Of a stretch of 63,192 nt of DNA, positions 52,584 to 63,192 are shown piece by piece; the stretch's first letter is position 1; every line of letters starts with the position of its first letter. The notes below the pieces were generated by a model that saw nothing but the letters and a program-made list of their open reading frames with translations, had not been told where the DNA came from and did not search any database. Origin of the DNA: Gracilaria domingensis (lineage: Eukaryota > Rhodophyta > Florideophyceae > Gracilariales > Gracilariaceae); assembly GCA_022539475.1 (NCBI GenBank), contig VCMS01000314.1, forward strand, positions 1-63,192. Direction: 5' to 3'. The position numbers and the translations under genes were made by a program.

Positions 52584-53556
52584 TGTGGGGCAAACTCGGA
52601 AGAGTGAAACCCACCAGACTGTCCGAAGGTCCGCTCTCGTGAGAGAGGGCAGACCAGTGACAGAGCCCTCTGTACCACCGTAACTCGGTTGTAAGGCCGA
52701 AGTGGCAACTGGCTATACCTACAGAGGTGATAGGCCACGTGGTGAGGAAACGATGAGAAACTCCTGAGATGGGGTGGTATCGGCAACGATGAAACACGAC
52801 CAACGACAGGTGTAGTCCCGAGAGGGAAAGCAACAGAAAACAACAACCAAACAACACCCACACGCGACGGGTAGGGCCTCCTCGGCACTGTGCCCGGAGC
52901 GGGGCGAGATCCTCCAACGGTAATGCACGGGTTTCCGTAAACACGGCAAAACTCTATACAGAGTCGGATCACTTCGTAATCTAGTCCTATACCTCCTTGG
53001 TACGACCCTCAGGTCCCGACATCAACGACAGATGTTCCTCAAAGGTACGAGAGGGTAGGACCACCGTAACCAGACGTGGCTATACTCGCGAGAGTGATAA
53101 CCCACGTAGGCGGCTGGCGCCAGAGCCTCACTCGTGTAGAGTCCACTCAGGAGAGCGCTACTCGACAAAGAGTTCACTTAGAAGTGCTCGGGTTGACTTT
53201 ACAAAGGTGCTCGCGACGACGAGGTCGAGCTCACCTAAGTAGGTCTAAACTAACTATGTACACGTGGTGCACACCCGCGGGGGTCCGTACACGTGGCTAG
53301 CCCAGTGTCAGGCACCTCAGGTGCACTACCTATTGTCCCGTAATATGCACACACACGGTGGTGTAGTACACGCGTCCACCTAGCGGTATTGGCCAGCAAT
53401 GGCAACCCTGATTACAGGTAACTGTGGGAAAGCCATTCCAAAAGTAACCGCCAAAATTGGGTCCAACTCATAACTCTTCGAGTGCATCCTCGCATCACTC
53501 CCCTGAGTATATGAGACGCATCATCCTGATAACCACGCAAAATGCGTTGCTCCACA
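52584..53556 (-). repeat. 5' LTR of element D
   Basis: The 973-bp partner of 41,599-42,573 starts (element sense) TGTGGAGC and ends CCCCACA next to the primer site. Confidence 0.93.
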
Positions 53557-53561
53557 GTGTC
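53557..53561. repeat. Target site duplication of element D, right copy (GTGTC)
   Basis: It is an exact repeat of 41,594-41,598. Confidence 0.9.
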
Positions 53562-54722
53562 CTCATCCAAAGAAAAGAACTCATCACTGGAGATACATGT
53601 AATACCAATTTCATTTTACTCCCGACACCCACTTTCCAAATGCTTCAGCAATCGAGGACTCTTAGCCACCTTCAAACCCATCTCCGCAAACCTCTATAGA
53701 TGCCTGATATGGTACTGACCTATGATTCCGCATAAACTTAAGGCACCCGCTACAGCGGTCCTTTTCATGTTGTTCAACACTTTCTTCTCCTCTTCAACCA
53801 TCGCGGTTATAAAGGACACAATGGATTGAACCTTGTCGGCGACGTTCATAAGTCGGGCCTGCTTCAGTCCATCGTTCAAAGCATTACCCAGGCTCAGAAG
53901 CTCCCTCGCTTTCATCTTTTGTCCATCCTTTCTCCTCCATAAGGAAACGGTAAGTCCTTTACACAGTTTCCTTATCTTTGCATCCTCCTCACATAGTTCC
54001 TTGAGTGCCACAAGACGATGGGCCCCATCTATGAGGATACACGTAACCTTCACGTGATTGCCCTCCACTATCTCCTTCTCAGACTTACCCGAGATCAAAA
54101 TAGCAACACTCATCGTTCCAAGGGCCTGAAGAAACCTTTTCTTTGAATCTCCGCCTTCAGAGCTTCACATGCTCCCGAACTGTTCCTCTAACAGTTGCGT
54201 TCGGGATTTCGATTAGGTCGATGTCCACCTTCACGGACTCGTACTCATAATAATCCAGGGTGAACTTGAGCGATGCCAGACTCATATCCACGTCATCCGA
54301 AGGTAATTCATCACCTTCGTCGAATAGTTCATTGACGTTTCCAGTCAAGCTCTCCTTCACCAAGACAACGTCATCATCATACACTTTATCCAAATCCATA
54401 ACTTCCATCCTAGCTCCACTGCGACTCCCAGCCATTGCAATCGCTTCAGCAGTGCTTTTTCTGGACGACCCATACTGCACATTCATATCTGGTTGCTTCC
54501 GTAATGCAGAAACCGCACTCTCTGGAGTTGTGGTCAATTGTGCAGTTCCTACCTTTGTACCACCCTGGTTTTGCTTAGATGGAGTTTTAGGTACAGGCCC
54601 AGGCGCTGGGGGCGGTACTTCCTTCCCCCCTTTGTTCTTCTGTTGTTTGCCTGGTGTTCTGGCCTGGGCTACCTGAGGTGGCAACCGCTTCCCACTCGGT
54701 GTACGCGGGGGTTTCGATGTTT

Positions 54723-54784
54723 CTGCCATAAGCACTCGTTCCTTCCTGTCGTGAACGCCGCATTGATATGCCCTGATTTCTTAC
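54723..54784 (-). other. Predicted 62-nt spliceosomal intron
   Basis: On the minus strand the segment starts GTAAGAAATC and ends CTTATGGCAG. Its removal joins the two long open frames of the ParB-like gene in phase (VP then K-TSKPPRTPSGK). Retaining it forces a premature switch to a non-coding-looking frame. Confidence 0.55.
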
Positions 54785-55316
54785 TGGGCACCTGCGGCGA
54801 GGTGTTCTGAACGGTCTCACTCGAATCCATGAAGTTCAAGTCCCAAGCATAGAAGCCCATCTTGTTTAAGTTTGCAACGGTCCTCGGAATGGAGTCTTCA
54901 TCCGTACCCTTAAAGGGATACGAGTACTGTGTATGAAGCTCCTTCGATACATCAGCTCGCCATATACCGACTATATCCTCTTCCGGCTTCCCTTCCAGTG
55001 TGTGATAATGCATTTCTCTTCGATATTCTTTGCTGTCGCCGGCTGACTCGATGGCCACCACATCAGCCATGCCAATTGGAACCTTGTCCCCTCCATTCCC
55101 CGCGATAAGAAGCGTCACTTTGTCCCCCAGTGCGGGTTTCGCTTTTCCCGGGTTAGAGCTCATACTCGTCTCCGGATTCTGTGCTTCCTCACTACTCTTC
55201 TTCGCTCCTTCTTTTGTCTTCTTCACACTTCGAAAATGCGGCGCCATGGGGTTGGGAACTTTCCGCGACTTTCGGGAGCGCCTCATCTGCCGGTTCCTTA
55301 ATTTTCTTGGCTCCAT

Positions 55317-55633
55317 TATATAGCGTGTTTGAATTTAGCTTCGTCAAACAACTATAAAGCTTGAATGCAGAACAAAGCGGTAATCGTATAATGCTCTTAT
55401 CACGTCAGCAAACGGCGCACCCGCTCTGTTTGAACACGGTACACGCTTCGCTGTGGGTTGGAGTGTCGCATCCGTTCGTATCGCTGATTTGTAGTGCAGC
55501 ACACGAAAATGCTGGCGTGAACATTCGCATCACTTTGAAAGAGTGGAATAGGCGGTTAGAGACGGTGTAGAAGGCTTAGATGCATACCAGACAGCATGCT
55601 CAACCCCCACGGTTCCCCCCTGGTACCCTCCTG
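55317..55633. other. Upstream region of the ParB-like gene, no gene seen
   Basis: I see no open frame of substance here. It may hold the promoter of the minus-strand gene starting at 55,316. Confidence 0.4.
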
Positions 55634-55703
55634 TGGTGGCCAGATGCGACGTGTTCAGACCGCGGTGCAGACCGCGGTCTGAACACGTCGCATGCGGCCA
55701 CCA
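55634..55703. repeat. Long near-perfect palindrome
   Basis: Arms of about 33 bp begin TGGTGGCC and contain ATGCGACGTGTTCAGACCGC (55,644 on), returning as GCGGTCTGAACACGTCGCAT up to 55,693 and then GGCCACCA. The centre is about 4 bases. It would form a strong cruciform or hairpin. Confidence 0.85.
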
Positions 55704-56708
55704 CGCCACCCTACGGGGGGTGGGAAAGCAGGTTGTAGGTACAACGTACAGCTGAGTAGAGCTACGCAGAGCACATTTGTCGTTTCATATCGCAGTTTAT
55801 ACCTATCTACACAGAGGCAAGAAACCATTTCGCGCGGATTTTGTTTAATCGATGTTCAGTTTGAATGCCGAAGAGCAGAGCCATTCGAGAATGAGGGTAG
55901 TGGTGGCAGCACCAATCGAAATTGTACGGGTATTATGGTCATGGCTGTGTGTCGTGAAAGCAGTCTCAGAAGGCCCCAATCACGTTCAGTGGCGGAAGGC
56001 GACTGTACAGATTGTGTCATTGACGTGTTCTGCTCTTAGTGTGGGTGCAAAGAAGTGTGTTGGCGCTGCATCATCAACACGGTGTGAGCCAGAAAGTGCA
56101 ATCCACGCAATATGCGCCAGCTCGTATCAAAGTGAGCGCCTGAGACAGACATCCATCCCGGCAGTGGGTGTGTAGCGCAGTCATTAGGCATACTGAGATC
56201 AGCAGCTGCGGCCACGGCGGCTGCAGTCGTCAAGGCAGCGCAATTATGGGTGTTTTGCGACTTGGACGGTGGTCTTCATTACGTGAAAGTCGCGGCGGAC
56301 ACCTGGCGAAAAGGAATGTGAGCGCTGTAAAACGTCATGCTCGTTACTACATTGGTACTACCAGCACGGGGAGTGGGAAGACCTCTTGTTGTTGAGTGCG
56401 ACGGATGCGGTGGTCGAAAGTTGCGATGACGATGGCGTCTGGACGCCTTGCGCCTGCGCAATGCAACCGCTCTTTGGGTGCGCGTCGGCGTTGGAGCGCA
56501 AGCGGCGAGAGTAGAGGCGGAGAGCGTACAGCAGATTTATATGCAGCCCTATGATGGCGGCTATGATGATGATGCAGATAATGATGTGGGGGGAGCCGGT
56601 CGGTGGCGGAGAAACAGCGATTCTGAGTCGTATAGGACTATATCTTCTCTGCCCCATGCGCGCTGCGACCCCTCTACACGTGGCCTGATACCTGGTACCA
56701 CAGTCTCC

Positions 56709-56733
56709 AGACCGCGGTCTGAACACGTCGCAT
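56709..56733 (-). repeat. Third copy of the palindrome arm
   Basis: The 25-base arm ending CTGAACACGTCGCAT is repeated exactly about 1 kb to the right of the palindrome. The pair could be the inverted ends of a small non-autonomous DNA element of about 1.1 kb (55,634-56,740), but I see no clear target duplication. Confidence 0.5.
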
Positions 56734-56739
56734 CAGGCC

Positions 56740-59700
56740 CCCAGGGGGGTCACTACTTGGTGATTCTACACAAGTCTGCGTACTACACCGCTCTCGCAAC
56801 CCTGTTCACACCCTCCTGCGTACGACTGACACCCGCTCAATACGAATTTAGAATAACGTTTTCATCATTGCCGTCTACTACTCTTTCGAGAACTCCTCCA
56901 GCGAGTTTCATCGCCACCGTCTATACCGCTTTCGTGAGCTCTTGCGAGAGTTACATGACGCCCGTCGGAAAACAGACCCCTCTGTGGTCTTAACAGCAGA
57001 GCGATGTCGACTACCGCATCTTCCGTGGCATCTACGGAGTCTAGCGCCGGTGAGAAGGATATTATAACGACGCGGTTCTTTCGTTTGTTCAGCATACTTC
57101 TCGAGCTGAGAGGACTCCTTTGCAGCGTCTCAAGGTGGCATTAGTTCCCCTCGTCAGGTTGGATACAAGGCTCTGTTGAAAACGTTGTCGCAAACCGTGC
57201 CAGTCCTGGCTTGTGCACGGGAATTTCTCACGCATGTTACGAAGAGCACGTACGCAAACTATACGCCGCAGGAGCTGGTGAAGATAAGTACCGATGTTAG
57301 GTTCATAAGTCGGATCTAGAAGTATGTCCGTATCATTGAGGTGGAGACTGTGAGTGAGGATCATCGGCGTGAGGATCTTTTCGAATCTGGAGTTTGAAAT
57401 AAGAATGGGGAGGGGAAATTCTTCTATAGAGGTGTGTTCTGAACTTATTCACAAGAGCATGGTTCCTCGAATCCAAGCGCAGGCGCACAGAAAACTACTT
57501 CAAATTGAGCCTGCTACTCGTTTTCAGCAAGTTGGCTCTATCTATCCCTATGAAGCGTCATCACTACTGGCGAAATGGCGTACTCCCGGTGCCGAAGAAG
57601 CGAGGACTGCAACTGGTTCTCGGAGACAGATACCGCTTTGTTGATGTTTCTTCATGTCAAAACCAAGCGCAACATAAGGCGGATGGTTATGCTGTGGCAA
57701 GATGCGTATGTCTAGCGCATTAGGATCCTATTTCCCAGGTCTTGGATTCTCGTGGACGCAGAACAAATGCTGTTTACCGTTCTTGCCATGGAGAAAGCGA
57801 GCGCTTTGTTTACGCGCAATTGGAGTCCCTTCTTCCGATACAGCCCAGCATCGTGTGCAAAACATTTGGGATCCGAAGTGAGCAAATCACAGAGTCAACG
57901 CTACCATGTGCCTCGGGCTCACACCCTTTCTGATGATATCATACGAACCTAACGGATTCTGTCAAAGAGTTCGTTTCCTATGTTTCCGATCTTGAACAGA
58001 GGTTGTTGTCTTACAACGATTTCTGTACAAAATGTCGGCTACTACAAGTTGAAACTGCTAGGAATGCTTTCGAAGCGGAACTTTCGGAACACATTTTCCA
58101 TCTCGTTTTGATCTTTCTCCGATGCATATATTGGCTACTCCCTTCGTACCGCTATTTTCCACATGAACTGAACCTTCCAGCAGCCATTCCGAGGCGCCAC
58201 TCCGTCACGACGTCAGGAAGAAGTCAACCACGCGTCACGTTGAAGAATTGAGGATACGTTACGAAACAAGAAAAACCACTTCTCCTCCAGGCCCAATAAT
58301 ACATGGCCGGTGGGTTAAAATAAAAAAAAAACAACCAAAAAAGATAAAAACACCTTTCGGAATGTCATGATCATAGACGACACGGATGATGACGACGATG
58401 GATGCGCCACCCCTTTCTAATTTTTCCTTGGTATTCTCCACTCACGACCTTTGGAGCCATGGTAAGGACGACGAGGCTCGCGGATCCTCAAAACACAATC
58501 GTGGTCAAAGAGAACACTGGACGCAACCAGTTCCTCCCATGCATTGCCCCGTTGTTATGAAGAGTTAGTGGGTGCTCATGGTACTGTTCTTTTCCGATAA
58601 TTCCCCTAGGGAGCCAATGCTTCAACTCGTACTCACGACCCACCTTTGGTATAACGTGACAGTGAGCATGATGATTCTCGACGAATAATGGTTAATACGA
58701 CATGAAATGATCGGCTCAATCTGCTCTCGGGCCCTGCGTCCAATTTTATAATGATTCTGTGCGAATCGAAAACAGTTCGCGGGCTCTGGGAGGAGATTCT
58801 ACGTGAGCCAAAATTCGGAGAATGCACTCGGGCCAGGCCAAAGTCTTCGTCCTCTTCAGTCGACCCCACACGAGGCATTCATCCGCTCTCGTACGCACCC
58901 CAATTGAAGAACCCCTAGAAAGAAACAACACGTGTTCTCTGCCAACCGAAATGTGCCCGTGCACGGGATCCCGATGGCAAACCGTACGGGAGCAGCAAAG
59001 TAGGATGGCTGTGACACTACAAAAAATTTCAACTACGTTCCCGACGCAGCAACATTACCCCAGCGAGCATTACTCCACTATCATCAAGGTTCTCCGCATC
59101 TGGAGCCTGTGAAGGACTCCGTGGAGCGGTAATGAACGTTTCCAAAACTCACACTCACAGGTTCAAGAGATTCCCGAACCAGAAACCGAGTATCAAGCTG
59201 CTAAGGAAACTCATTGCCGGTCCTCAAATCCCGGGCGTTGTGGTTGAATACCCCTATAGTGGAAACATTTTCCCGGTGCCTTGAGCGGTCATGGACAATG
59301 GAAAGAGCCCACGCTCATTGATGTGAAGAGGAACATGACGCAGGCCTATACGCTCCAATGCTGAAACACAATGCTGTAGATAATGTATGCAGAGGAAAGG
59401 CTTTATGTCAGGTACTGAGTCTTCAACCAGCAAAAATAAACTACGCACTCTCAGTAATGACTCAGTTCACGCCTCGTATATTAGTACAGACAAAGTTTCC
59501 AGAAGGCGAACCAAAGATCCTCGCGTATATGGACCGTCCACCCAAAAGGACCTACTCCGCCTCCAATGTTCCCGTTTCCATACAATCATTCCTCACATCG
59601 CAACTTTTCCAGCAAACCGTATCTCATCGCGCAGCACAAGGAGAAACCTCTGTAACGAGCGTGGCCCTCTGAATATCCAGGGCACATTGGAGACGATGGA

Positions 59701-60840
59701 TTGTTACAGAGTTGTCGCTCGCCCGCTGAAGCAGATGTGTGAGTTGCATACAGAAAGAAATCAAAGATCCAAACCACCGCTATAAGTGCGAGAATTGGGA
59801 GATTTTCACGTAGTGAAGTTATTCGGTAAAGGGAGCGTGTTGGGTATGGTTTATGATGTGGAGGGCATGGTATATCTGTGACATAAGCCGACGCAATCCA
59901 ACACAGATGCAAAATACAGCGGAAACGGATGCTCATCTTCTCTGCTATCTCGACACCTACATTCCAACCGTTTCTCGTTCTAGACCTCAGGACATATTGC
60001 TATGGAAGTGATCAGCTGAAACGAGCAGCATATGAACAGCACACGCTTCCTCACTTATGAATCCGAAAATCAATACTGCGAACATTCGCCTGAGGTAGTA
60101 CCGCTCCACTTCTGTATAGCCGGGCACCCCTACCCAATTTCCAATGATGCCTTCGATACCGGAGATAGGCGAGCCGAACGCTGTAACGTCAGGATTTGGC
60201 GAGCACCTGGAGTCATCTCACCAAGACCCTACGTTACCCAAATTCATTAATTCGACAGCCCTTTCCAGCACTACGAGCTACCACATTGGGGCAACCCACA
60301 CTCGCCCAAGCTAGACTACCGTGGTTGATGTGAACGCGCCTACAAGCGAATACTTTCCATTCGACACCGATCGACACTGTACATAGAATACTATGGACCA
60401 GCTATTCCATAGGAGAGTATTTGTAACTCTCCCCATGCTTATATTAGTTTGAGATCAGTACAAATTGTCTGTATGTGTTTTCATAAACTACTGTGCGCGT
60501 CATTTATTGAATGCATTCCATCCATTCCAAGGAAACTATCTGTTTTGCAGAATCGACAATGGCACCAAGAGGACCAACATTGTTCCGTGCCTAAGCGCAA
60601 AGAAAGCTACTAAGAATAATCTACACGGTCCAGAGCTACCACCTCAAAAAGCACCACATCCTTCAGAACTAACACCTTACACCCTAGAGAGCGTTGCGGA
60701 GAAAGAAAACAGAAGACCTTCATCATGACGAGACCCGACAGACGGACCTCGGCACATAGAACAAAAGCCACATGAAAAAACGCCCATGGGAAAAGTGGAA
60801 ATTTGGTATGGAATGCTTTGCCCCACAGTGGATTTCAGCC
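56740..60840. other. Gene-poor stretch with only short broken frames
   Basis: Frames are under 130 codons, overlap on both strands and resemble nothing I know. A piece near 57,750-57,950 (VDAEQMLFTVLAMEKASALF, then TRNWSPFFRYSPASC) reads a little like coding sequence. An A-rich run lies at 58,317-58,350. I see no LTR ends, tRNA or other RNA gene. Confidence 0.4.
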
Positions 60841-61100
60841 TCACTCAGGGCTCAACACCACTTGAACCTCTACATCACCGGCCGCCACAAGGTTCAAAGC
60901 TTCCACCTTCGGCTTTTCGACCGCACACTGCGAGTCGAACTCAGAAAGCTTCCTTTCCCACTCCATAATCCGACATAACCCTTCCTTTTCACGCGAATTT
61001 TGAAGCGCAATCATGGGCTCCACAAAAGTCCAGTCAACGCGGACACGACCGGGTAGGGAAGGATCACCACAACCGAATACCCGCGAAATGTATTTGGACG
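60841..61100 (-). pseudogene. Possible coding remnant, minus strand
   Basis: The minus strand gives GRVRVDWTFVEPMIALQNSR, then RIMEWERKLSEFDSQCAVEK and VVAAGDVEVQ-like residues before a stop at 60,841. The amphipathic pattern suggests a coiled-coil exon or remnant, with no family that I recognise. Confidence 0.3.
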
Positions 61101-62540
61101 TCAGCTACAGCGCCAAATGACCCCTCCGCCTGCCGCCGACCCGAAGAAAGTGACTCGACGACGAGCCTCCCCGTGTCAGGGCCTTACTGGATACAATCCG
61201 TCTCGAAGTCATCTACTTCCGAGATTCCGAAGGAGCAAAATCACACCCGAAAAGCTGGGTCGTTATACGAGCCACAACCGTGAAGTGACAAGCAAAGCGA
61301 CAAGTAGCCAGTGTGCTACCACATCACAGTCAACGTGGGCCTGCAGGCGCACCTCGATTTCAAACCACACCACAATGGCTGCAGAGACAGGCCAAGACAT
61401 TAATACGATAGTGCGAATGCGTGCGAAGAGAACTGGTGCCGAGAGACGTCCACGCAAGCGAAAGAAACGGACAACGACACAACACTCACGTCCAGAAACA
61501 ATGATCACGAAATGAGCTATGACAACATAAATGACATTCTCACTGCACGCCCCTCCAGACCGACGACGCGCGCACATACACACGATTACATTCTAACCTC
61601 ACTAGCTATGGACGAGAAGAGATGCCAACTGTATCCAACGCGCCCAAATTACGTGCGCTCGCAACATCGCAAAGGGAGATCAAAAATCGGAACGATTCCC
61701 TTCAATGCCAGATCTCTAGCCTAAGGACGAGACAAGATCCCTACCAGCATACATATACAGCCCTCACTGGCTATCCTCGCGCCCGCACTTGCCCGAGGAA
61801 GCAGCTTTCCTCGACAACCGTAACAACACCTATCCATTCACCCGAAAGCCCGTACGACCGGCAAAACCAGTCCGACACGACGAACACCAGCCTGCTCTCG
61901 TCCAATCGGTCCGTACCCACGCAGAACTACAAGCGTTCAAAAACCACAACATGCCAGACCACAAGCTCCTACTTCTCCAACCCGATTTCACTTTGGCGAG
62001 ATGCGTAGGACAAGCGACAAGAGGTGGACCGAGCCGGCTCCAGACACTTACAAGAGAAGACGATGAACGAAAGCGTCCTACACCCTATAGTCGCGACCGA
62101 GTACTAGCCCCCCAGAAAACTGACCACATTCCACAGCTTCCATCTCCTTTACTCTTCTGCCTGCACCTCCTGGGATACGAAAACGAAGGTTCGAAGACCG
62201 ATGACACAACCTAACGCCACGCTACGACTGCTCGGACAAGATGGCACGACTGAAACGCAGGCACTTTTCGAGCTAAACCGAGGAAATTACACAGTCTCCG
62301 AAGCATGCAGCCGTAAGAACTGCAGCACAGAAACAGCACCCGTAGGACTAGAGCTAACACCGGTGGGCAGCCCAACGATCGTTCTAATACAATCACTTCG
62401 AGAACGCACTGAGCGAGACGCAACACGGGAGGAGTTGATACTCGCACAGGAAGGAAACGAAAAGATCCACGCAGCATCTGATTCAGATGAGACGACCGAC
62501 GTACACTCGTCACGCAGTACGCGAAGACAGTGACACAGTC
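61101..62540 (+). pseudogene. Possible decayed coding region, plus strand
   Basis: Several overlapping + strand frames give plausible peptide pieces in sequence: RKRKKRTTTQHSRP near 61,455, REIKNRNDSLQCQISSLR near 61,680, MPDHKLLLLQPDFTLARCVG near 61,950-62,010 and REELILAQEGNEKIHAAS near 62,425. No single frame holds throughout. The bases are A/C-rich on this strand, which may by itself create open frames. Confidence 0.3.
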
Positions 62541-62819
62541 CATACTGCGATACGCGAAAGGACGAGACAAGCAATTCGTGCTTCGCGATCGAGTTCACGC
62601 CGAGAAATGAGGGGAATCCGAATTGAGACACTCCGGACCTGAGATCAGTACAGTGTCCTGTGTCGTTCGATCGGGAAACGAGAATGTTCCACGCTGTCCA
62701 AATGGACGGTCGCGATGGAACCAGAGCGTATACTCCAATCGATTCGTGGTAGGGGTCATAACTTGCTAAAGCAAATCGTGGAACGGAGTAATGAAACCTC
62801 GTTGGGAATCCGATCCGGG

Positions 62820-63192
62820 AGCGATGAAGATGGAGAAACTGCACAGACAGCTGACCAGCGACATGCTGCTTACGGAAGAGTTGAGCATGCCATTGAGTGA
62901 TGCCGGTTGGGTGTTCGAAAAACGCACATCCAAAGGAGAAGTTGTTGATGGGTACACGGTATGACATTGTTGTGAACCACCATCTCATGAGAGGAGAGGA
63001 GATATACCCTAAACAAGCGGAGAACTATGCGGAGCAAGTTCTCTCCGTTAGATGAAAAGGGTGTCGAGATTCTCTCACATGGATAGACATCCAAGAAGAG
63101 GAGACATCACCATTTCCGGGTTCAAAAATTCGTTGGCGAAGAACAAGCCGCAAGACTTGCTGTTTAGAAACGTCTATACCTACAGATCTTAC
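62820..63192 (+). pseudogene. Frameshifted coding remnant running off the right edge
   Basis: Reading + strand with two frame changes gives KLHRQLTSDMLLTEELSM and GWVFEKRTSKGEVVDGYT, then YDIVVNHHLMRGEEIYPKQA, then from ATG 63,052 an open frame (RGDITISGFKNSLAKNKPQD) to the last base. The three pieces join within a few bases of each other, which supports a real, broken gene. The family is unknown. Confidence 0.4.

Larger units (their letters stand above)
41599..53556 (-). mobile_element. Element D: young Ty3/Gypsy chromodomain element inside a ParB-like gene
   Basis: The 11,958-bp element lies on the minus strand with LTRs of 975 and 973 bp that differ at only about five places in my reading, and a perfect 5-bp duplication. 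gag, pro-pol through integrase and the antisense ORF are all open. The linker to the chromodomain carries stops. It is the youngest and most nearly intact element in the window. Confidence 0.93.
53557..55316 (-). pseudogene. 5' half of a ParB/sulfiredoxin-like gene, right of element D
   Basis: The gene begins at ATG 55,316 behind a TATATAATGG context. Exon 1 carries a basic N-terminus and a region with GDKVTLLIAGNGGDKVPIG. A GTAAGA...GGCAG intron of 62 bases (54,723-54,784) restores the frame into a Pro/Lys-rich spacer (TPSGKRLPPQVAQARTP) and an acidic region. A one-base slip near 54,160 and another near 54,112 bracket a piece reading ALKAEIQRKGFFRPLER, which with ILIDGAHRLVALKEL (near 54,025) fits the ParB/sulfiredoxin pattern of a helix, G-x-x-x-P, then I-D-G-x-H-R. 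Stops follow at 53,694 and near 53,615. The family includes DNA-clamp CTPases, nucleases and sulfiredoxins; the reaction here is unknown. Confidence 0.55.

Noticed and set aside
57354..57644. Possible Gag-like piece in the 57-58 kb region
   Set aside because: Only isolated peptide strings look coding, with no capsid or knuckle motif, so I could not support an element there.

Overview
The window is eukaryotic and is built almost entirely of LTR retrotransposons stacked inside one another. I count four Ty3/Gypsy (Metaviridae) elements with C-terminal chromodomains, called A to D here, one decayed Ty1/Copia element, remnants of other LTRs, and a broken non-LTR gene with a ParB/sulfiredoxin-like motif. 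There are no rRNA or tRNA genes, CRISPR arrays or bacterial operons. The host cannot be fixed from sequence alone. The compact intron-poor style, near-balanced base composition and style of the RT suggest an alga, perhaps a red alga; this is a weak inference.

Layout. Positions 1-181 are the left part of the 5' LTR of element B. Element A (182-12494, +) sits inside that LTR. Element B resumes at 12495 with the rest of its LTR, primer site, gag and pol. At 19928 it is interrupted by element C (19929-31034, +, perfect 5-bp target duplication CAGAG). B then continues with the end of its chromodomain, an antisense gene, and a 3' LTR (from 33938) that runs into an inverted LTR piece ending near 35045. 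From about 35.4 to 36.5 kb there is a decayed charged-protein ORF and simple repeats. A Copia element lies on the - strand (36562-40678). A - strand ParB-like gene (55316 down to 40762) is split by element D (41599-53556, - strand, perfect duplication GTGTC). From 55.3 kb to the end I see only short broken coding pieces and one striking palindrome.

The Gypsy lineage shares a plan: LTR, primer site matching a tRNA-Tyr 3' end, gag with coiled coil and CCHC knuckle, a -1 frameshift into protease-RT-RNase H-integrase-linker-chromodomain, a purine-rich tract, and a polypurine tract before the 3' LTR. Three of the four (A, B, D) also carry, between pol and the 3' LTR, a long intact ORF on the opposite strand (702, 604 and 629 codons). 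The three proteins share a clear core and match no family I recognise. Their start codons lie 17-81 bp from the 3' LTR, so an antisense promoter in or near that LTR is the natural source of the message. This antisense gene is the best candidate for an undescribed system here. The elements also repeat their polypurine tract inside pol.

Integrity differs. D is youngest (LTRs nearly identical) with open gag, pol and antisense genes but a stop-ridden linker before its chromodomain. C has only two pol lesions. B is dead in gag and pol yet keeps its antisense gene open. A is clean from about 4.3 kb on, but its first 4.3 kb is full of one-base indels that look more like poor sequence than decay.
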